Notes: generated by a model from the sequence alone, not told the origin. 64,000 nt of DNA from Monocercomonoides exilis (GCA_001643675.2 LSRY02000064.1:355424-419423); one strand, 5' to 3'. Positions 43,031-57,200 are shown, counted from the first letter of the stretch. Numbers and translations: made by a program.

Positions 43031-44080
43031 TTATCGCAATTCAAACTCGGATGCATCTGCTCCATCGCCCGCTCCTAAAGAATCAGATTCATCTTCAGTT
43101 TCTTCATCATTTTCATTTAAAACTGGTACATCACTTTCATCAGATTCTTCGGTTTCATCTTTTTCGGATTCATCAATTTCTTTTTCAACATTTAAGGGCT
43201 TATAAACGAGTAATTTTTGAATGAAATCTTCAAATTCAAGTGTTTCTGATCTTTTTCCAACAAAGCTAGTCACAAAGTCATCAATGTATTTTTCTTTAAT
43301 TCCATTTCTAGGAAGAGATTTTCGAAAGCTTGACCAAGTGCTTTCAATCAAATTTGTGCAAATGCCACTTTCTGGATCCACGAAATTGTATTTGTGACAA
43401 ACAGTGTGATGATCATAACCTAAAGATGACAATGAGCTGTAGGCTTTCCACTCGTCTGAGTAAATAGTTGATCCTGGAATCGTGTTATTTTCGATAATCG
43501 GTATTAATGTCTCTTTTTTTCTGTTTTTCACTCTCACAATCAAACATTTCCCTTTCTTTCCATCATGTTTTCTTTCTATCATTCCAAATAACCATATCTG
43601 TTTCTTTCTCCTTCCTTTTCGAAATTTTCTTTTTCGAAGAATTGCTTCATCTATTTCAATAATTATTCCCGGGCCACCAAGCTTTTCGAAAGATGTTGAA
43701 CCGTAATCAGCCATGCATGCTCTTCCAATTGAATAAAAGCCGCCAACAGTTTGTCTTGAAACATCAGTCAATAAGCTGCACTGATATATTTCTATGTTGA
43801 TCCAGAAACATAAAAATATCATCATAATTTTCTCTATTGGTATTTTTGAATTTTTCAAAGGAGTCAATCCTAACAGTGAGCAGTATTTTCCGCATCTGTA
43901 GCACCTGTAATTTCTGCAATTATCTCGAGATTCTATGGAGAAATTTTTCCTGCACTTAGGGCATCTTCTGTTCACTGCAAATGGCATAAATCTCATTAAC
44001 CAATTCCACGTTGCTTCATTATCTTGGAACAGTTTTGTTTTTTGAAAAATATTTGATTTGCAATCCGGAATGTGAGACAT
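43031..44080 (-). CDS. Merlin transposase (ISXO2-like DDE)
   Basis: The frame is open from 44152, but the first ATG is at 44080, giving 349 aa (MSHIPDCKSNIFQ). It ends in TAA at 43033-43031. An N-terminal zinc-ribbon (CPKCRKNF...YRCYRCGKYC) precedes the ISXO2-like catalytic core. The presumed acidic triad is visible: IIIEIDEAI (Asp), GSTIYSDEWKAY (Asp) and CTNLIESTWSSFRK (Glu). The protein ends in a long acidic Glu/Asp/Ser tail (from about residue 300) not needed by the family core. It catalyses cut-and-paste transposition through the element's own terminal repeats. No stop or frameshift is present, so it may be functional. The start is uncertain: a non-ATG start or a small upstream intron could add the segment reading NKIFKFWENIHFIWDGSY. 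Confidence 0.9.
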   Translation of the reverse strand: MSHIPDCKSNIFQKTKLFQDNEATWNWLMRFMPFAVNRRCPKCRKNFSIESRDNCRNYRCYRCGKYCSLLGLTPLKNSKIPIEKIMMIFLCFWINIEIYQCSLLTDVSRQTVGGFYSIGRACMADYGSTSFEKLGGPGIIIEIDEAILRKRKFRKGRRKKQIWLFGMIERKHDGKKGKCLIVRVKNRKKETLIPIIENNTIPGSTIYSDEWKAYSSLSSLGYDHHTVCHKYNFVDPESGICTNLIESTWSSFRKSLPRNGIKEKYIDDFVTSFVGKRSETLEFEDFIQKLLVYKPLNVEKEIDESEKDETEESDESDVPVLNENDEETEDESDSLGAGDGADASEFELR

Positions 44081-44232
44081 CAATGCGATCAAATATGATC
44101 CATCCCATATAAAGTGGATATTTTCCCAAAATTTAAAAATTTTATTTCTCACAAACCCGGAGGTTACATATTATAATTCTTTTTTGTAAATGAATAACAA
44201 GTAATTATCTGCTATAATAAATAGGTTTTTGA

Positions 44233-44257
44233 TTGTGGTGTATTGTTACCCTCTACC
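44233..44257 (-). repeat. Merlin terminal inverted repeat, right
   Basis: Reverse complement starts GGTAGAGGGTAACAATACAC. It is next to the direct repeat AGCTATTA at 44258-44265, which matches 42845-42852. Confidence 0.95.
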
Positions 44258-44309
44258 AGCTATTATTTAATGCTCCAATTATAACATCTTTTGCAGAATT
44301 CATTTTTCT

Positions 44310-45269
44310 AATTCATTTTTAAATATTTTAGGTTTTTGCAAAAATAATTTTAACATTATTCAAAATAGAGCAAATATACAATAACAACACAACATTAGGA
44401 AAAAAATTGCAAAAAAATCAAAAACCCTGATAAATGTTCCGCTTGCAGCTTGCGTTCTCTTTTTTAGTCAAAATTCTCCCATAGCAGATATCCAATTATC
44501 ATTTTCCATCCAAGCTCTATTGGTTACTATGCACTTTGCAAATAAAAACTTCATTCAACAGATTTGGTTCTTTGAAGCCTCTGCTCGCGTTCAAAGGCTC
44601 TCCTTTCTGAACATTGCACCAAACATTTCTGCTCCAATGATTTTGTGCAGCATGTCATAAATTTAGCATTCCAAAAAAAAAATAAAGTCACTTGTGCCCT
44701 TTATGCCTAAAAAAATGCTTTGTTCTCAAAAAAAGCATGATTTCCACCTGAATTCTGGTCTGGCTTCGCTTCAGAGCAAAACATAAGATTGAAACATTTT
44801 AAAGAGACAATTGAAGCACATGCCACTTTTGCTTGCAAATGAGCGAGAAATCGCCAGCTCAAATAATCAAGCACAATTGGAAGACGGGCAACATCTAAAA
44901 TCCTTTAACCCTTCTGATTATTAGATTGCCTTCATTTTCTTTCGAGATCATCCACTCCATCATCTTCGTCAAAAGCATTATCCAATCGATAGCAGAATTG
45001 TTATGTTCAAAGCACCTTTCATGCGAATTTGAGAAACTTTTGACTCCAGTGCAAAACAAAGATTCATAGAAATTGAAGAGCGTATTCCCATCAGCCATAA
45101 GTTAACCTCGTTATCCTCGGCATTATCGATTTATCTGCGAATTACGATTTTTGAGAAAAATGTCGCCGAATATTATAATGGTTTGAATGAATGCTATTAT
45201 GGCTGAGCAGATCCTCTATTTTTATTTGATTTTCGTTTTTTCATTGTTTCTTGGTTGTTCTAAGAAATT
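44310..45269. other. 5' region of giant gene 3, no gene seen
   Basis: About 960 bp between the 5' end of REV1 and giant gene 3. The genes are divergent, so both promoters should lie here. A minus-strand 67-codon frame at 44895-45098 has mixed composition but no motif or neighbour support. Somewhat less AT-rich than other spacers around 44440-44900; I found no homologous stretch elsewhere in the window. Confidence 0.4.
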
Positions 45270-48200
45270 ATGATGCCCAGCAGATATCATTTGTTTTTAT
45301 TTGCTATTGCTGTGCTGTTTGTACGTGAAATTGATGCAGAAATTGTTTCAAAAGAAAATGAGGATTTATTATTAAAAGGCGAGTTGATTACAGATTCATC
45401 AAAAGAAAAAGGCAGATACACTGAAATCAAAAATAATTGCAAGCCTGAATATTCGAATTATCGGAAACAGAGAGGAAAAGATGATGGTGGAAACAAAAAT
45501 CAAGAAATTGGTAAAAAGGCAAACCAGAAGAATGGATTCAACGAAATGATTGACTGTTTTATATGTGAAGGGCTGATTGAATGCAGTACTTTGAATTCGC
45601 ATTTTGTGGTGCTCAACTCGACATTGGAAGCGTGCTGTGTGCTATTTGTGCAGAAAACTTTGAATGGGATGGTTGAGTTGATTGGAAATTCGGTTCTAAA
45701 AATTAAGTCCGTCTTGATCGATTTTAACTCGCAATCAGAAGTGTCAGCGTTTGTGGCCAGAGGAGGAGAAATCTATTTTGAAAGTATAAGTGCTTTACCA
45801 ACTGGCCTGTCTCGACCAATCCAATCATTTGTGGCCAATGAACAAGATGGAGATGAAAGCACTATTAAAGTGTCTTTTGTAAAGAGCACACTGAGGCAGA
45901 TAAGCATTGCTTCTTCTTCATCATGCTTGGTCCAGGGCTTGGCAGGGAATGTCAACATTCATGAATGCTGTTTCATTAATGTGTCTCAATGTATGAAACA
46001 AAAAAGAAAAGTTACGTTGCCCCAAAGCCAGATGAAATGGGTGAAATGCGAAGTTGAGAACAGTGAATTCGTTGGATGCGACAATCCGCAATATGGAGCA
46101 GTGATTGTTCCCACAGAAGAAACATTGAAAATGAAGAATTCATCATTTGAGCGTTGCACGATAACACACACACCGGTGAATGGATCAAGAAACTCTTATT
46201 CGTCTGGAGATGTTGTTGCTTCGTCTATCGTTTTTTCTGATATGACAAGCAAAATCGAACCATGTTTGGCTATATATGCAGAGAAAACAGCAACATTAAT
46301 AATTGACAGCTGTGTATTTAGAAATATCAGTTCGAATATTGATAGAAGTCTGTATGGCGGAGCAGTACACCATGAAGGAAATGGCTATCACAAGTCCAGA
46401 GGATGTAATTACACAAATTGTTCATCAAAATATGCAGGCGGTGCTCTGAATATCGAGACAAAAGGAGATAAATTCGTTCAAAGTTGCATCATTATTGGAA
46501 GCAGTAGCATGCATTACTCTGGCGTCTTTCTGAATTTTGTTTCGAATAATTCGATATTCAATAACAACCTTGTTCGAGAATGCACTGCAAGTAATTATGG
46601 TGCTGATGCTGGAGTATTTGTTGGAAATAACACAGCAATTTTTTCTGAATGCAAATTTTCCTCATGTATTTCCGACAATTATTGTGGAACTTTATCGTTT
46701 GTGTGGCTAGAAGAAGGTTCTTCAGCAGGAATTGTTTACATATATTTCTGTATATTTGATAACAACACAGTTAAAATGAAGGACGGGGGATGTGATATAG
46801 GATCGTGGAATGGCTCTTATTATATCAACAAAGTGGTGAAGGAATCATTTGTGTCCTCATTTTCATTGAGCACACAATCAGTTCGGGTGATGATTGGAGG
46901 AATAAATCACACCGAATGGCTTCCAAATCCACCTATTGAGAATCTTTTTGTGCATGTTTCATCGGTGCTTGGGGATGACAGTCGGAGTGGTTGTGGATGC
47001 GAAGTGATTCCTTGTCAGTCGATCGGAAAAGGAGTGTTTCAGAGAAAGGATGGTCAGTGGCTGATTGTGAGTGAGGGGGCATATTCACATGATTGTCTTC
47101 CTGTGCTTGACATGAATGTTAATTTGAATGGAGGGAATATGGAAACATCAACGCTAACCTCTTGTGGAACAGGCAATGGGAAGGCGCTGTTTGAAGTGAC
47201 AACAGGATCGTTGGCGATTGAACATTTCAAAATTGTCCACTCAAGTTCAGAGTCAGACCCTGGCTCGTCAGTTGCTGCGATGAGTGGAAATGGAAAAATG
47301 GAGCTGAGCGATTGCGAGGTGCGCTCAAAAGAGGAGGATTCGGTCCCATTTACCAAATCGATGATTGTTGTGGAACAGGGTTTGGCGACTTTCCGCTTTG
47401 TCGGATTCATGAATTTCAGGAGCTCAAAGCAATTGATATCATTTTCATCACCAACAGAGATATCTGTTGAAGCAGTTGAGTTTCATTCGATTACTCGGAC
47501 AATTGGGGATGGTGCAGTGCTTGAAGTGAATGTGAAGAGCGGAGAGGAGCTATCGCTGAACAACATATCATTTGACAAATGCAAGAGCTGTGGAGGAAAT
47601 GGGGGAGGAGTGTGGGTGGAATTGGAGAGAGGAGGCACATTTGAGATGGGGAATACGAGTGATGTGAGCAAGGGGGTGAGGATGAGGGAGTGTGAGGCAA
47701 TGGTGAATGAGAATACAGGGAAAGGTGGGTGTGGAGGAGGGGTTTATATTAATGTTGGGGATGGGGTAGATTCGTTTGTGCTGAAGAGGGTCCAGTTCGT
47801 TGGATGCATAGCAGTAAAAGGGAAAAGCTTGTTTGTGAATGCAGAGCAGTTGAGTGGGCTGATCAACAGAAATTCGATTGGGTTTGATCTTGTGCAATCT
47901 GATTTGGAAGAACTGAGAGGGAGAGAGAGCTCGATAATGGATGAGGGAGCGAGTGTACCGCTTGTGGTATTTCTGTGGACAAATACAACGAGTTTTGGGC
48001 ATGTCGGGGGAAAAGATGGAGTGGATTTCAGCAGGTGTGGATTTGAAGAGGCACCATGCTCATCGATAAAACAGGCGATAAACGTGTGGTTTTCTGAGAA
48101 GAATAGATTCATCAAGATCCAGTCACCGTTTGTTTTGAGTGAGGAGCTGAGTGTGAACAGTTACGAATGGAATATCACAGGAAGCGAACCAGAAACACAA

Positions 48201-51200
48201 GTGGAAGTGGAGAGCAGTGGAAATGGGGAGCAGGAAGGAGTTGTGGAGACGAGTGTGAAAGCATGGATTGGGGATTTGAGTGTGTGCGTGGGAGATGGAA
48301 TGGGGGTGTATCAGGCAGTGGTGGTGTGTCGAAGTGGGGTTCTGAGTATGAGCAAGTGTGGGATGAAGGGAAGCGTTGGTGTGGTTGGGCTGAGCTTTGC
48401 GAAAGTGGTTGGAGGTCAGGTGGAAATATCAGAGATGGGGATATCAGCCATTGAATTTGGGGAAGCATCTGTGCTGGTTGCAGGAGGAGGGAGCAGAAGA
48501 AACAGCAGCAATGATGGAAGTTGCTGTTTGAAAGTGAATGACTCTGTGTTTGAGCAGATAAGGATGAGGGATGGGAGTGTTGTGAGGTGTGGAGATGGGG
48601 TAGATGTGAATGTGAAGAACTGCACATTCACGAGGGTGAGTCGCACAAGCGGAAGCGGAGGGAGTGTTTGTGTGGAGGATGGTCAGAGCACAAAGGAGAC
48701 AGCTGTTGTGGTTTCAGAAAGTGAATTTGAGGAAAGTGTTGTTGAAGGGGATGGGGCAGGAGGAGGAGGAATCTGGGGGAGGGTTACTGCAACAAGAAAG
48801 GTGGAAATTGGATCTTGCACATTGAAGGGGTGCAGAGCACCGAGTGGAGAGAAAAGGGGGTATGGAGGAGGGATGTATCTGGACGTTGTGGAAGCGAGTG
48901 CTCCCTTTGTGGTTGCAGCACCACAGTTCACAGGAGAGAATCCGAATGCTGCGAAGGAAGGAAATAACTTGTTTGTTGTGTCACCGAATCTGATGGTGAG
49001 CATGAGCAACAGCACACTTCCATTTGCAGCAGAAATGGAAGGGATGGAGTTGGATTCGATGCGAGGATTCAATGGATCTGATCGGAGTGAGAGTATCCCG
49101 CTGATCTTGTATTTCAAAGAGGTGGGATCGAAGATATATGTGTCAGGGGAAGGAGGAAAAGATATAGCAGTTTGCGGGTTTGATGAATATCCGTGCAAGA
49201 GTGCTGATTATTGCCTGGCGAGGCTGGGATCAAAAGAAGAGAAACAAGTGGCTGTGAAAGGGAGCGTGACAATGGAAAGGGAAATTGATCTGAGCGATGT
49301 GGATATTCGGGGAGAAGGTGAAAGGAGAGCAGAGATGGATGTGATTAGTGTTGTGGAAAGGGTGAGTGGGAAGATGATGAGATCTCAGGGAGTGACAAGA
49401 ATTCGCAAGCTGGATATTAAATTGCCTGCTCAACTTGGGAATGGGATGAGTGCTGCCTTCTATTCATGGGCTGTGGGAGGAGAGTTGAAGATTGAGGACT
49501 GCTGGATGGGGATGAAAAGTGGGGAGGCTGAGGAGATTGGGTATTGTTTAATATGCGCTGAAGGGAAAGTGCTGAGCTTGAATTGGGTGAGGATTGAGGA
49601 TATGAAGTCATCCCAGCCGTTATTCAGTCTGAGCTTAATCCCCATTGCTGCAGAGGAGGAGAGAGGAAACAATCGGTCTATTGAAATAAGAAACAGCTCA
49701 TTTACAAGTGTGACAATACCCGCAAATGATTGTGTAGCACTTTTTGGATCGAGGATTGAAGTTGGTCTTGAGATGGAAGAATGCAACATTTCTGATGTTG
49801 TGTCTGAGGGGAGCGGTGAAGGAGGGGCAATGAAATTCGTTGTGGAGGGATTAGGATGGGTTGAAGTGATGAAGTGCATGATTGATGGATGCAAGGCAGA
49901 GACAACAGCTTTTGGGAAAGGAGGAGGAATATACGTTGAGTGTGGAAGAGGATTTCCAGTTTCTTTTTCAGAGATAGTGTTTGAGAGATGTGATGCTTAT
50001 TGTGGGAAAAACATATTTGCGAAGGGATACAAGTTGTGGAGTGATATTGAGAAATCAAAGTTGAATGTGGAAATACCATTAGAAAAGGAGAGATTGAACG
50101 AGTTTGTTGGATATGATGAGGAAGAGTCAGTGTTGGTTCCGTTGGCAGCGTTTGTGGCAGTGTTGGAAGGGAAGGGATATGTGGGAGGAGAAAGTGGGAT
50201 AGATTATCCGAAGTGCGGAAATGAGTGGTTTGCATGCAAGACAATTGGATATGTGGGGGAATGGCGGTTCAGAGGCGAGAAGGCGGATGTATTGCTGCAG
50301 AATACGTTTTGTTTCAGAGACCTGATTGTGCTTGATGAACAAAGTTTTGAGATTTGTGCTCAAAATGAGGGAGGCGAAGTTAGAGTTGAAGGAGGAGGAG
50401 GCGGCGGAGAAGGAAGTGGGCTAATTGAAATACAGAGCAACGTGCAGCTGGAAAAGATGGCTCTCGTGCTACCATCAGTGTTTGAGCCTGTGGCGAGAGA
50501 GTGCCTGTTTTTGAGCAAGTCAGCATCTCTGATGCTTGAAGAGATGGAGATAAAGATGGAGGCTTCCGGACAGGGATGCAAATATTGGATAGTGAAGAGC
50601 GTGGGAGGGAGTGTGAAAGTGAGAGGGATGGTGATAAGAAGGGCTGAGTTTACTGGGGCAGGGGTGATTGAGATGAGTGGAGCAGAGGTTCTGGGAAATG
50701 TGAATGGGCTTGTGATGGAAGAAATAAAGATGAAAGGTGTGGGAGGGCTGGTAGTGATGAAAGGAGGTGCGAAGGTGGAGGTGATGAACTCTTCTGTGAA
50801 GGAGGCTACGTTTGAAAACCATTGTGGAATGAGCTTGGAAAGAGGAAGTGGATTGGTGATGACAGAGTGCAACATGAGTGGAGTCAAGAGAGAGGGTGGG
50901 GATGGAGGAGGGGTGGCTGGAGTGGTTGGAAGCGGGCAAAGAGTGGAGATGAAGGGGTGTGTGCTCAAGACGATGGGATGCTCTTCGTCTGGATCTGGGG
51001 GAGGAAGCGTGAAGATGGTTGTGGAGAAAGGAGGAGAGTTTGTGTTTGACTCAAACGAGGTGCGTGAGAGCAAAGTACCAGCACTTGAAGGGAATGGAGG
51101 AGGGGCGCATCTGACGCTGGAAGACAAGGATCTGAGATATTCGATGAAGGGATTGATTCTTGAAGAGAACGACGCGAAATACGGGAAGGACGTGTATCTA

Positions 51201-54200
51201 GTTTGTCCATCACCGAGAGAAATTGTTGATCCTCAGCTGTGGAGTGGGAGCGCATCAAAGGAAGAAGAGGAGAGACGAAAGTGGGTGGTGGATCCAGGGG
51301 ACGAACGGATGAACATGACTCTGTTGAGGTTTCTGTTTCCGCTGGATGAGGATATTATTTATGTGGATGAAGAATTGGGGAGAGAGGTTGATGGATGCGG
51401 ATCGAGTGTGAACCCCTGCAACGAACTGGGATATGGATATGGGAAGCTGGGAGATGCGAAAACAATCCTGCACATCCAGTACAAAGCGAAACTTGTGAGC
51501 TTGATTGAGAGAGCAGATGCAAAGCTGACGATTCGAGGGGAAGAGTTGAAATCTGAGCTTATTGTTGAAGAAGCAGGGCGTGTGGTGCTTAAATCTGGAA
51601 CACAGTCAACGTGGTTGACTTTCCAGAACGTTGTGTTCACATTGCATGGAAGTGGAGGAGAATATGATGATGTGATTGTGGGAAATGTGGGGCGAGTGTG
51701 GATTGTGGGCTGTGAATTTGGGAGCAAGAATGGAACTCAGGCTGAGTGCTCGAGGTGGATTGTTTGTGGGGGAGGGAGCAGTGTACAGATTGAGAACTCG
51801 ACTGTTGGAGCGCTTGAGTTTGTTGGAAGAGGAGGACTGTGCAAGATAACATCGGGAAGTGTGGTGATGGTGGGATGTTTTGTGGAAGATGTGAAGGGAA
51901 AAGAGAACAGTATGATTATGTGTCAAGAAGGAGCAAGCGTGTGTGTGAATGGAACAACGATAACTGGATGCGAAATGGGGAGCGGAGGACTGATAGAGGC
52001 AAGAAACGCATCGACTGTGGAAATTTTGGAGGGAACAAAATTTGAAGGATGTTCATCTGATTCAGGAGATGGAGCATGCCTTCACTGTGAGGTTGTGGGG
52101 AGCAGGAGAGTTGCAATAAAGAATGCAGTATTCAAAAGATGTATTGTGAATGAAAGATGTGGAAGAGGAGGAGGGATTTATCTGAGGTTGAAGGATGATG
52201 TGGAGAGTGACATAGAACTGTCTGGTCTCGAATTTGGAGAGAACATTGCTTTTGCAGGAAGAGATGTGTTTGTGGAGTGCGAAGAGCTGAACAAGTCAGT
52301 GAAAGCGGAGAGACTACAGATTGAGATGTTTGATACAGATGGGAGGCAGATTGCGTTTATGGAAGGAACTGACAACGGAGCTTTTAATGGGCTTGTGGTG
52401 GATCTTGGACTGTTTTTATTTCAGTATTGCTCAGGAACAGTTGCCGTGTGCAGCCAGACAGGCATTGATATTGCGGGGTGTGGAAGAGCAGAGATGCCAT
52501 GCAACACTTTCTGGTCTGGGTTTCAGCATGTGAATTGGCCAGCTTCAGGGATGAAGCAGATGGTGCTTGAGGGGACAATGAGTGTCCGCGACACGTTTTG
52601 CGTGTCTTTGCTGAGAATTGTTTCGTCAAGTGATGAAAAAAACTGTGTTATCCACTTTGAGGCAGATCTGGAAGCAGTCGAGGGGGATGAAGTGTTTTTG
52701 GCATCAGAAGATGCTTCTTTCAGTGGCATTTCATTTGTTATTCCATCAGCATTTGCACCAGAGAGAGTCTGCTTGGTTTTACTGGATCCAGAAGCAGCAT
52801 CCTTTGCAGAGTTTAGTTTCAAAAACTGTTCATTCCAGTATGTCGAATCCGTGAAAGGAAATATAGCAATTGGGTATTGCTTGATTGAAGCAAAAGGAGG
52901 GATGGTTGGGATAGAGAACTGCACATTTGGAAACTTCTTATTTAGCACACCTCCACTTGTATTTTTATCTGCCGCAACAATCGATGGATGCACATTTGAG
53001 TCGATGGAAACACCAAATAGCAAGCAAGGAGGAGCAATAAAAGTGAATTTTGGAGCAAATTATCAGCTCATCGTAAAGAAGACGAAATTAATAGGATGTG
53101 GATGTTCAATGGAGGAAGGAAAGGGAGGAGGAATGTATGTGGACTGCACGGAATCAACAGCTGACGAGCCATTTGTGTTTGAAAACATGATGTTTGAGAT
53201 GAACAAGGCGTTTGCAGGAGAAAACATTTTTGTTGTGAGTTCGTGCTTGAACAGGACAGTAACAGAGCGTTCATTTCTGTTTAGCTATGAGCAAACGAGC
53301 ACCAATGGAAAGGAGTTTATGGGGAGTGATGATCAGTTTGTCGATACAGATCTGCTGCGTTTCTTGGTGTTGTACAAGAGCAGTACGATCCATGTGTCAT
53401 CAAGTGGAGCGGATGTGAAGCGTTGTGGAAGTGAGGCTGAACCATGCCAATCGTTCTGGAGCGGAATGAGCCATATTGTGAGAAATGAAAGTGGGATGGA
53501 AATTGCTATAAGTGGAGAAACAACAGTTGCTGATGAATATGATGTTTCAATGCTCAGGATTGGATCATATGGGAGTGACGCAGGAGAACAGTTGAAAGGG
53601 AAAGTGATAATTGTCGGAAAACAGAGTGGCAGGACAGGAGGATATTTTGTGAACAGAGAAAGATTGGAAGTAGAATTGATTCACTTTGTGATAAGAGCGC
53701 AATTTGACAGTTTGTCAAACTGCGTGATTGTGAACGAGGAAGGGAGATTAGAAGTTAAGAAGTGTGGAGTTGAGATGAGGGATGTGAACGGTGATGTGGC
53801 TGGATGCAGTTTTGTGGAGATGAGGAAGGGAGAATTGAATGTGGAAGGGTTGGAAATGGAAGCATCGGTGATCGAAAAGAGTGTATTTGTGATTTTTGAA
53901 GAGTGCCGATGCAAGTGCAAAGGGTTGAGCCTTCTTGCAACAGAAATAAGGAGAGGGTGTCTGTTTGAGATTGCTAATGGGTTGGGCAGAGCAAACGAAA
54001 GAGGCAAACTTGAATTGAATGACTCTTCATTGAGCATGATATCGAGAGGAGGCAATGGAGGAAGCGTCATCCATATTGGTGCAACGGGAGGAGGAGCTGG
54101 AGCGGATAATGTGAGTGAGATGGATGTGGAAGTGAGCAATTGCGAATTTGTTGATTGCAAGGCAGAAGCAAGCATGGGTGGGGGAGTGATGTTTGTGTGG

Positions 54201-57200
54201 CTGAGGGAAGGAGGAGCGCTGAGGGTGAGAGACACAACAATGATGAGGTGCAGCTGTTCGAGTCAGGGGAGAGGAGGAGGGGTGTATATTGGAACAGATT
54301 TAGGAGGGAAGCTGGACTTTGTGTTTGAGAGGATGGCGTTGAAGGGGAACACGGCTGGGGTGGGGAATGATATATATGTGCGGTGTGTGAACATCAGTCA
54401 GCAGATCAACGAGACTCAGTTCCGGTTCTCTCTGAGAGAGAGCGATTACTCGAGGAGGAATGCGATCTTCGGATGTGACACGACAGACCATGTGCTGGAC
54501 ACGGATCTGATGGATTTCATCACGATATACGAGAGCGACATGATTGTTGTGTGTTCGTTGGATGAAAAGAAAGGGAAGGACGCTCGGCAGTGTGGAACAG
54601 CAAAATTGCCGTGTGTGAGTGTGGGATATGGAGCGCAGCATCTGACGAATGAGCTGATGAGCGTGATGCTTGTTGATGAGGTATCGGTGATAGAGGGAGA
54701 AGTGAGTCTGAAGAACATGACTCTTGAGTCGCGATCAAAGAGCACAGCAAGAGTGGAGGTGGTGAATGGGATGGAGCAGACAAGGGAGTGTGTGATTGAG
54801 GTTACAGAGCATGTGGTTCTGTCATTTGTGAGATTTGAATTTGGAGAACGGATGCTGAATGGGTACTCGGTGTTTATATCTGTTGTGAATGACAGTGTGA
54901 GTGTGGAAAATTGTGTCTTTGGAGCGTTGGAACCTTCTGCAACATTGTGTGTCGTTCCATTCTGTTTAATCCATATAACTGCAGGAGAAGGATTGATAGG
55001 TGGATGCAGTATTTGTGGGCTATCATTTTCTGAAGCAATATTTGAAATTGAGCACAGCTCATTCACAATTTCATCTTGCAACTTCACAGAAATGGAATGC
55101 AGGAATAATGTTGTGAGGCAATGCGAGGGGAATCTGGCTGTGAGGAACAGCTCGATATCGATAAAGGATGAAGAAGGAACTTGTGAGGCAGGAGTGAGTT
55201 GTTCATCAGTTTCGTCAGTTCAGATGGAGTCATGCACGATTAGAGGGAGATCCGTGGAGAATGAGAAGGGGTGTGTTGTTTCATTTGTGAAGTGTGGAAA
55301 TGTGAAGATTGATTCGTGCTCATTTCTGGGAAGCACAACTGGAAGTGAAAAGGAGAATGGTTTCAAGGGAGATGCAGACATCTGCTTGTGGAATGGCTCC
55401 ATTGTCAGTGTTGATAATTGTGAGGTGTTGATGAAAGATTCCACAATATCGAATTCATCAGAAGGTGGAATCACAATTAGTGGAGGAAATGTGAATATTG
55501 AGAAAGGAGAGTTCATTGACAACAATCCATCGATTGAAGGATATCCATCATTGAGAAGAAACATCATCTGTTCAGATTCTGCCTCACTGACCATTTCGAG
55601 CTTGAAAGGTGGAGATGGACTGATGCCCAATTCTTCGTTTTGGATTTTGAATGATGGATGCACACTTGGAGGAATAGCAGGAGAAAGACCATCGTCTTTC
55701 TTCATTCCCAGACTGGAAGAGGTTTCTGTGAATGAAAGTGGAAGCAAGATTTTTGTCCAATTCAAGGGATCTCTTTTTGTGCCGTGTGACTTGTCGTTCA
55801 GACTTGTGTATAAAACAGGGGATGTGGAGCTGGTTGAGACATATCGTTTTGAGGAAGACAGTTTTGTATCAGAAAATGAAGTGATTGGAAGAGTTCCATC
55901 AGAAAATATTTCATTGGCTTCAGATGAAACAGAGGTGTCAGTGACGATTCTGTTTGGAAAGCAATCGGCAGAGACATTTCCGCTGATTCTGAAAAACAGA
56001 AGTGAACACAAAGGAAATGGAGATGAAAGGATTGCTGAAGGAAGAAAAGAGGGGAAATCGATATGGCCTATTATTGTGATTATTATGGCAATAATTCTCA
56101 TAATTGTTCTCATTGGATTTATTTTGTTTGCTATCCGATGGAAGAAGGCAAAGAACGAGAACAACGATTTGAGAGAAATTGTGAATGATAACATCAGAAA
56201 AGATCCGAAGGCATTTGAGATGGTGACGATGGAGATGTCACCGGAGGAGCAGTGGAGGAGAGCGGAGAGAGAAGCTGAAAAGAAGAATGAAGAAAGGATC
56301 AAGAAGAGGGTGTATGACAAGACGATGGAACATTCAGAGTCATCAGAGCATTTGTTGAGTGAGAGCGGATCAACAGAATATATCCTAGGAAGAGATTCAG
56401 ACAAGATTCCAGAATGGATGTTGGAAAAGGTTGAAGAAGAGGAAATTAGAAAGCAGGCTCCATCACCATCCATTTCATCCACTTCAACCACAGACACTTC
56501 AGACACAGAATCCACATTTGTTCGTGGAGAGGATCTGTGTCCAACCACTTCATCCATGTCAAATCTGGTGGATGCGATGGCCTGTTCATCGCCGCATGAA
56601 AAGCTGATTGTGGATCTGAGAGATTCGTTGTTTATGTTGTTGCATGGAAGGAATAAGACAAAGGAAATGGCAATTGGCACTCTGCAGGAGAGGGAGCAGA
56701 CAGCTGCCCAAATTCTATTTTGGGTTGCGAATCTTGCTCTTCACTCGTTTGATGAAATGGAGAACAAGCTTCAGTCACTTGCCAATTTGAGTCCGCTCAT
56801 TGTGCTGTTCTCAGAGCATATGGTGATCTGCATTGCCCTCCACTCTGACTGCTCTTCTTCAGATTCAGACTCATCCTCAATATCTTCATCAACAGTTGTG
56901 ACATCAACCAGTGAGGATGATGATGAAAGAGATTCTCTGCCCTCATCAGCGTTTGAAGATGAAGAAGATAACAGGAATGAGTGTTTGAGGTGGAAGGCAC
57001 CTGAATTGCTGAATAGAACAAAGAAGCATGCGACGAAGAAGACAGTTGTGTTCTCGATTGGGATGATGTTGTGGGAGTGTCTGACACTCAAAGTTCCGTT
57101 TGGGGAGTATGAGGGGGAGGTGGCAGGGCAGAAGATAGTGAATGGGGAAAGGCCGTGTGGAGGGGAGAGTGAGGCAAGTGGGATGCATGAGTTGGTGAAG

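Larger units (their letters stand above)
42853..44257 (-). mobile_element. Merlin (IS1016/ISXO2-like) DNA transposon, complete
   Basis: 1405 bp bounded by 25-bp terminal inverted repeats, 42853-42877 and 44233-44257, differing at two positions and sharing the core GGTAACAATACACCACAA. They are flanked by perfect 8-bp direct repeats AGCTATTA (42845-42852 and 44258-44265). Merlin elements are known for 8-9 bp target duplications and an ISXO2-like DDE transposase, both present here. The element is oriented like REV1 and sits between exon 42830 and a possible first exon at 44303. Confidence 0.95.

Noticed and set aside
44895-45098. 67-codon minus-strand ORF
   Set aside because: No motif, no homologue in the window, and it lies in the expected promoter region of two divergent genes.
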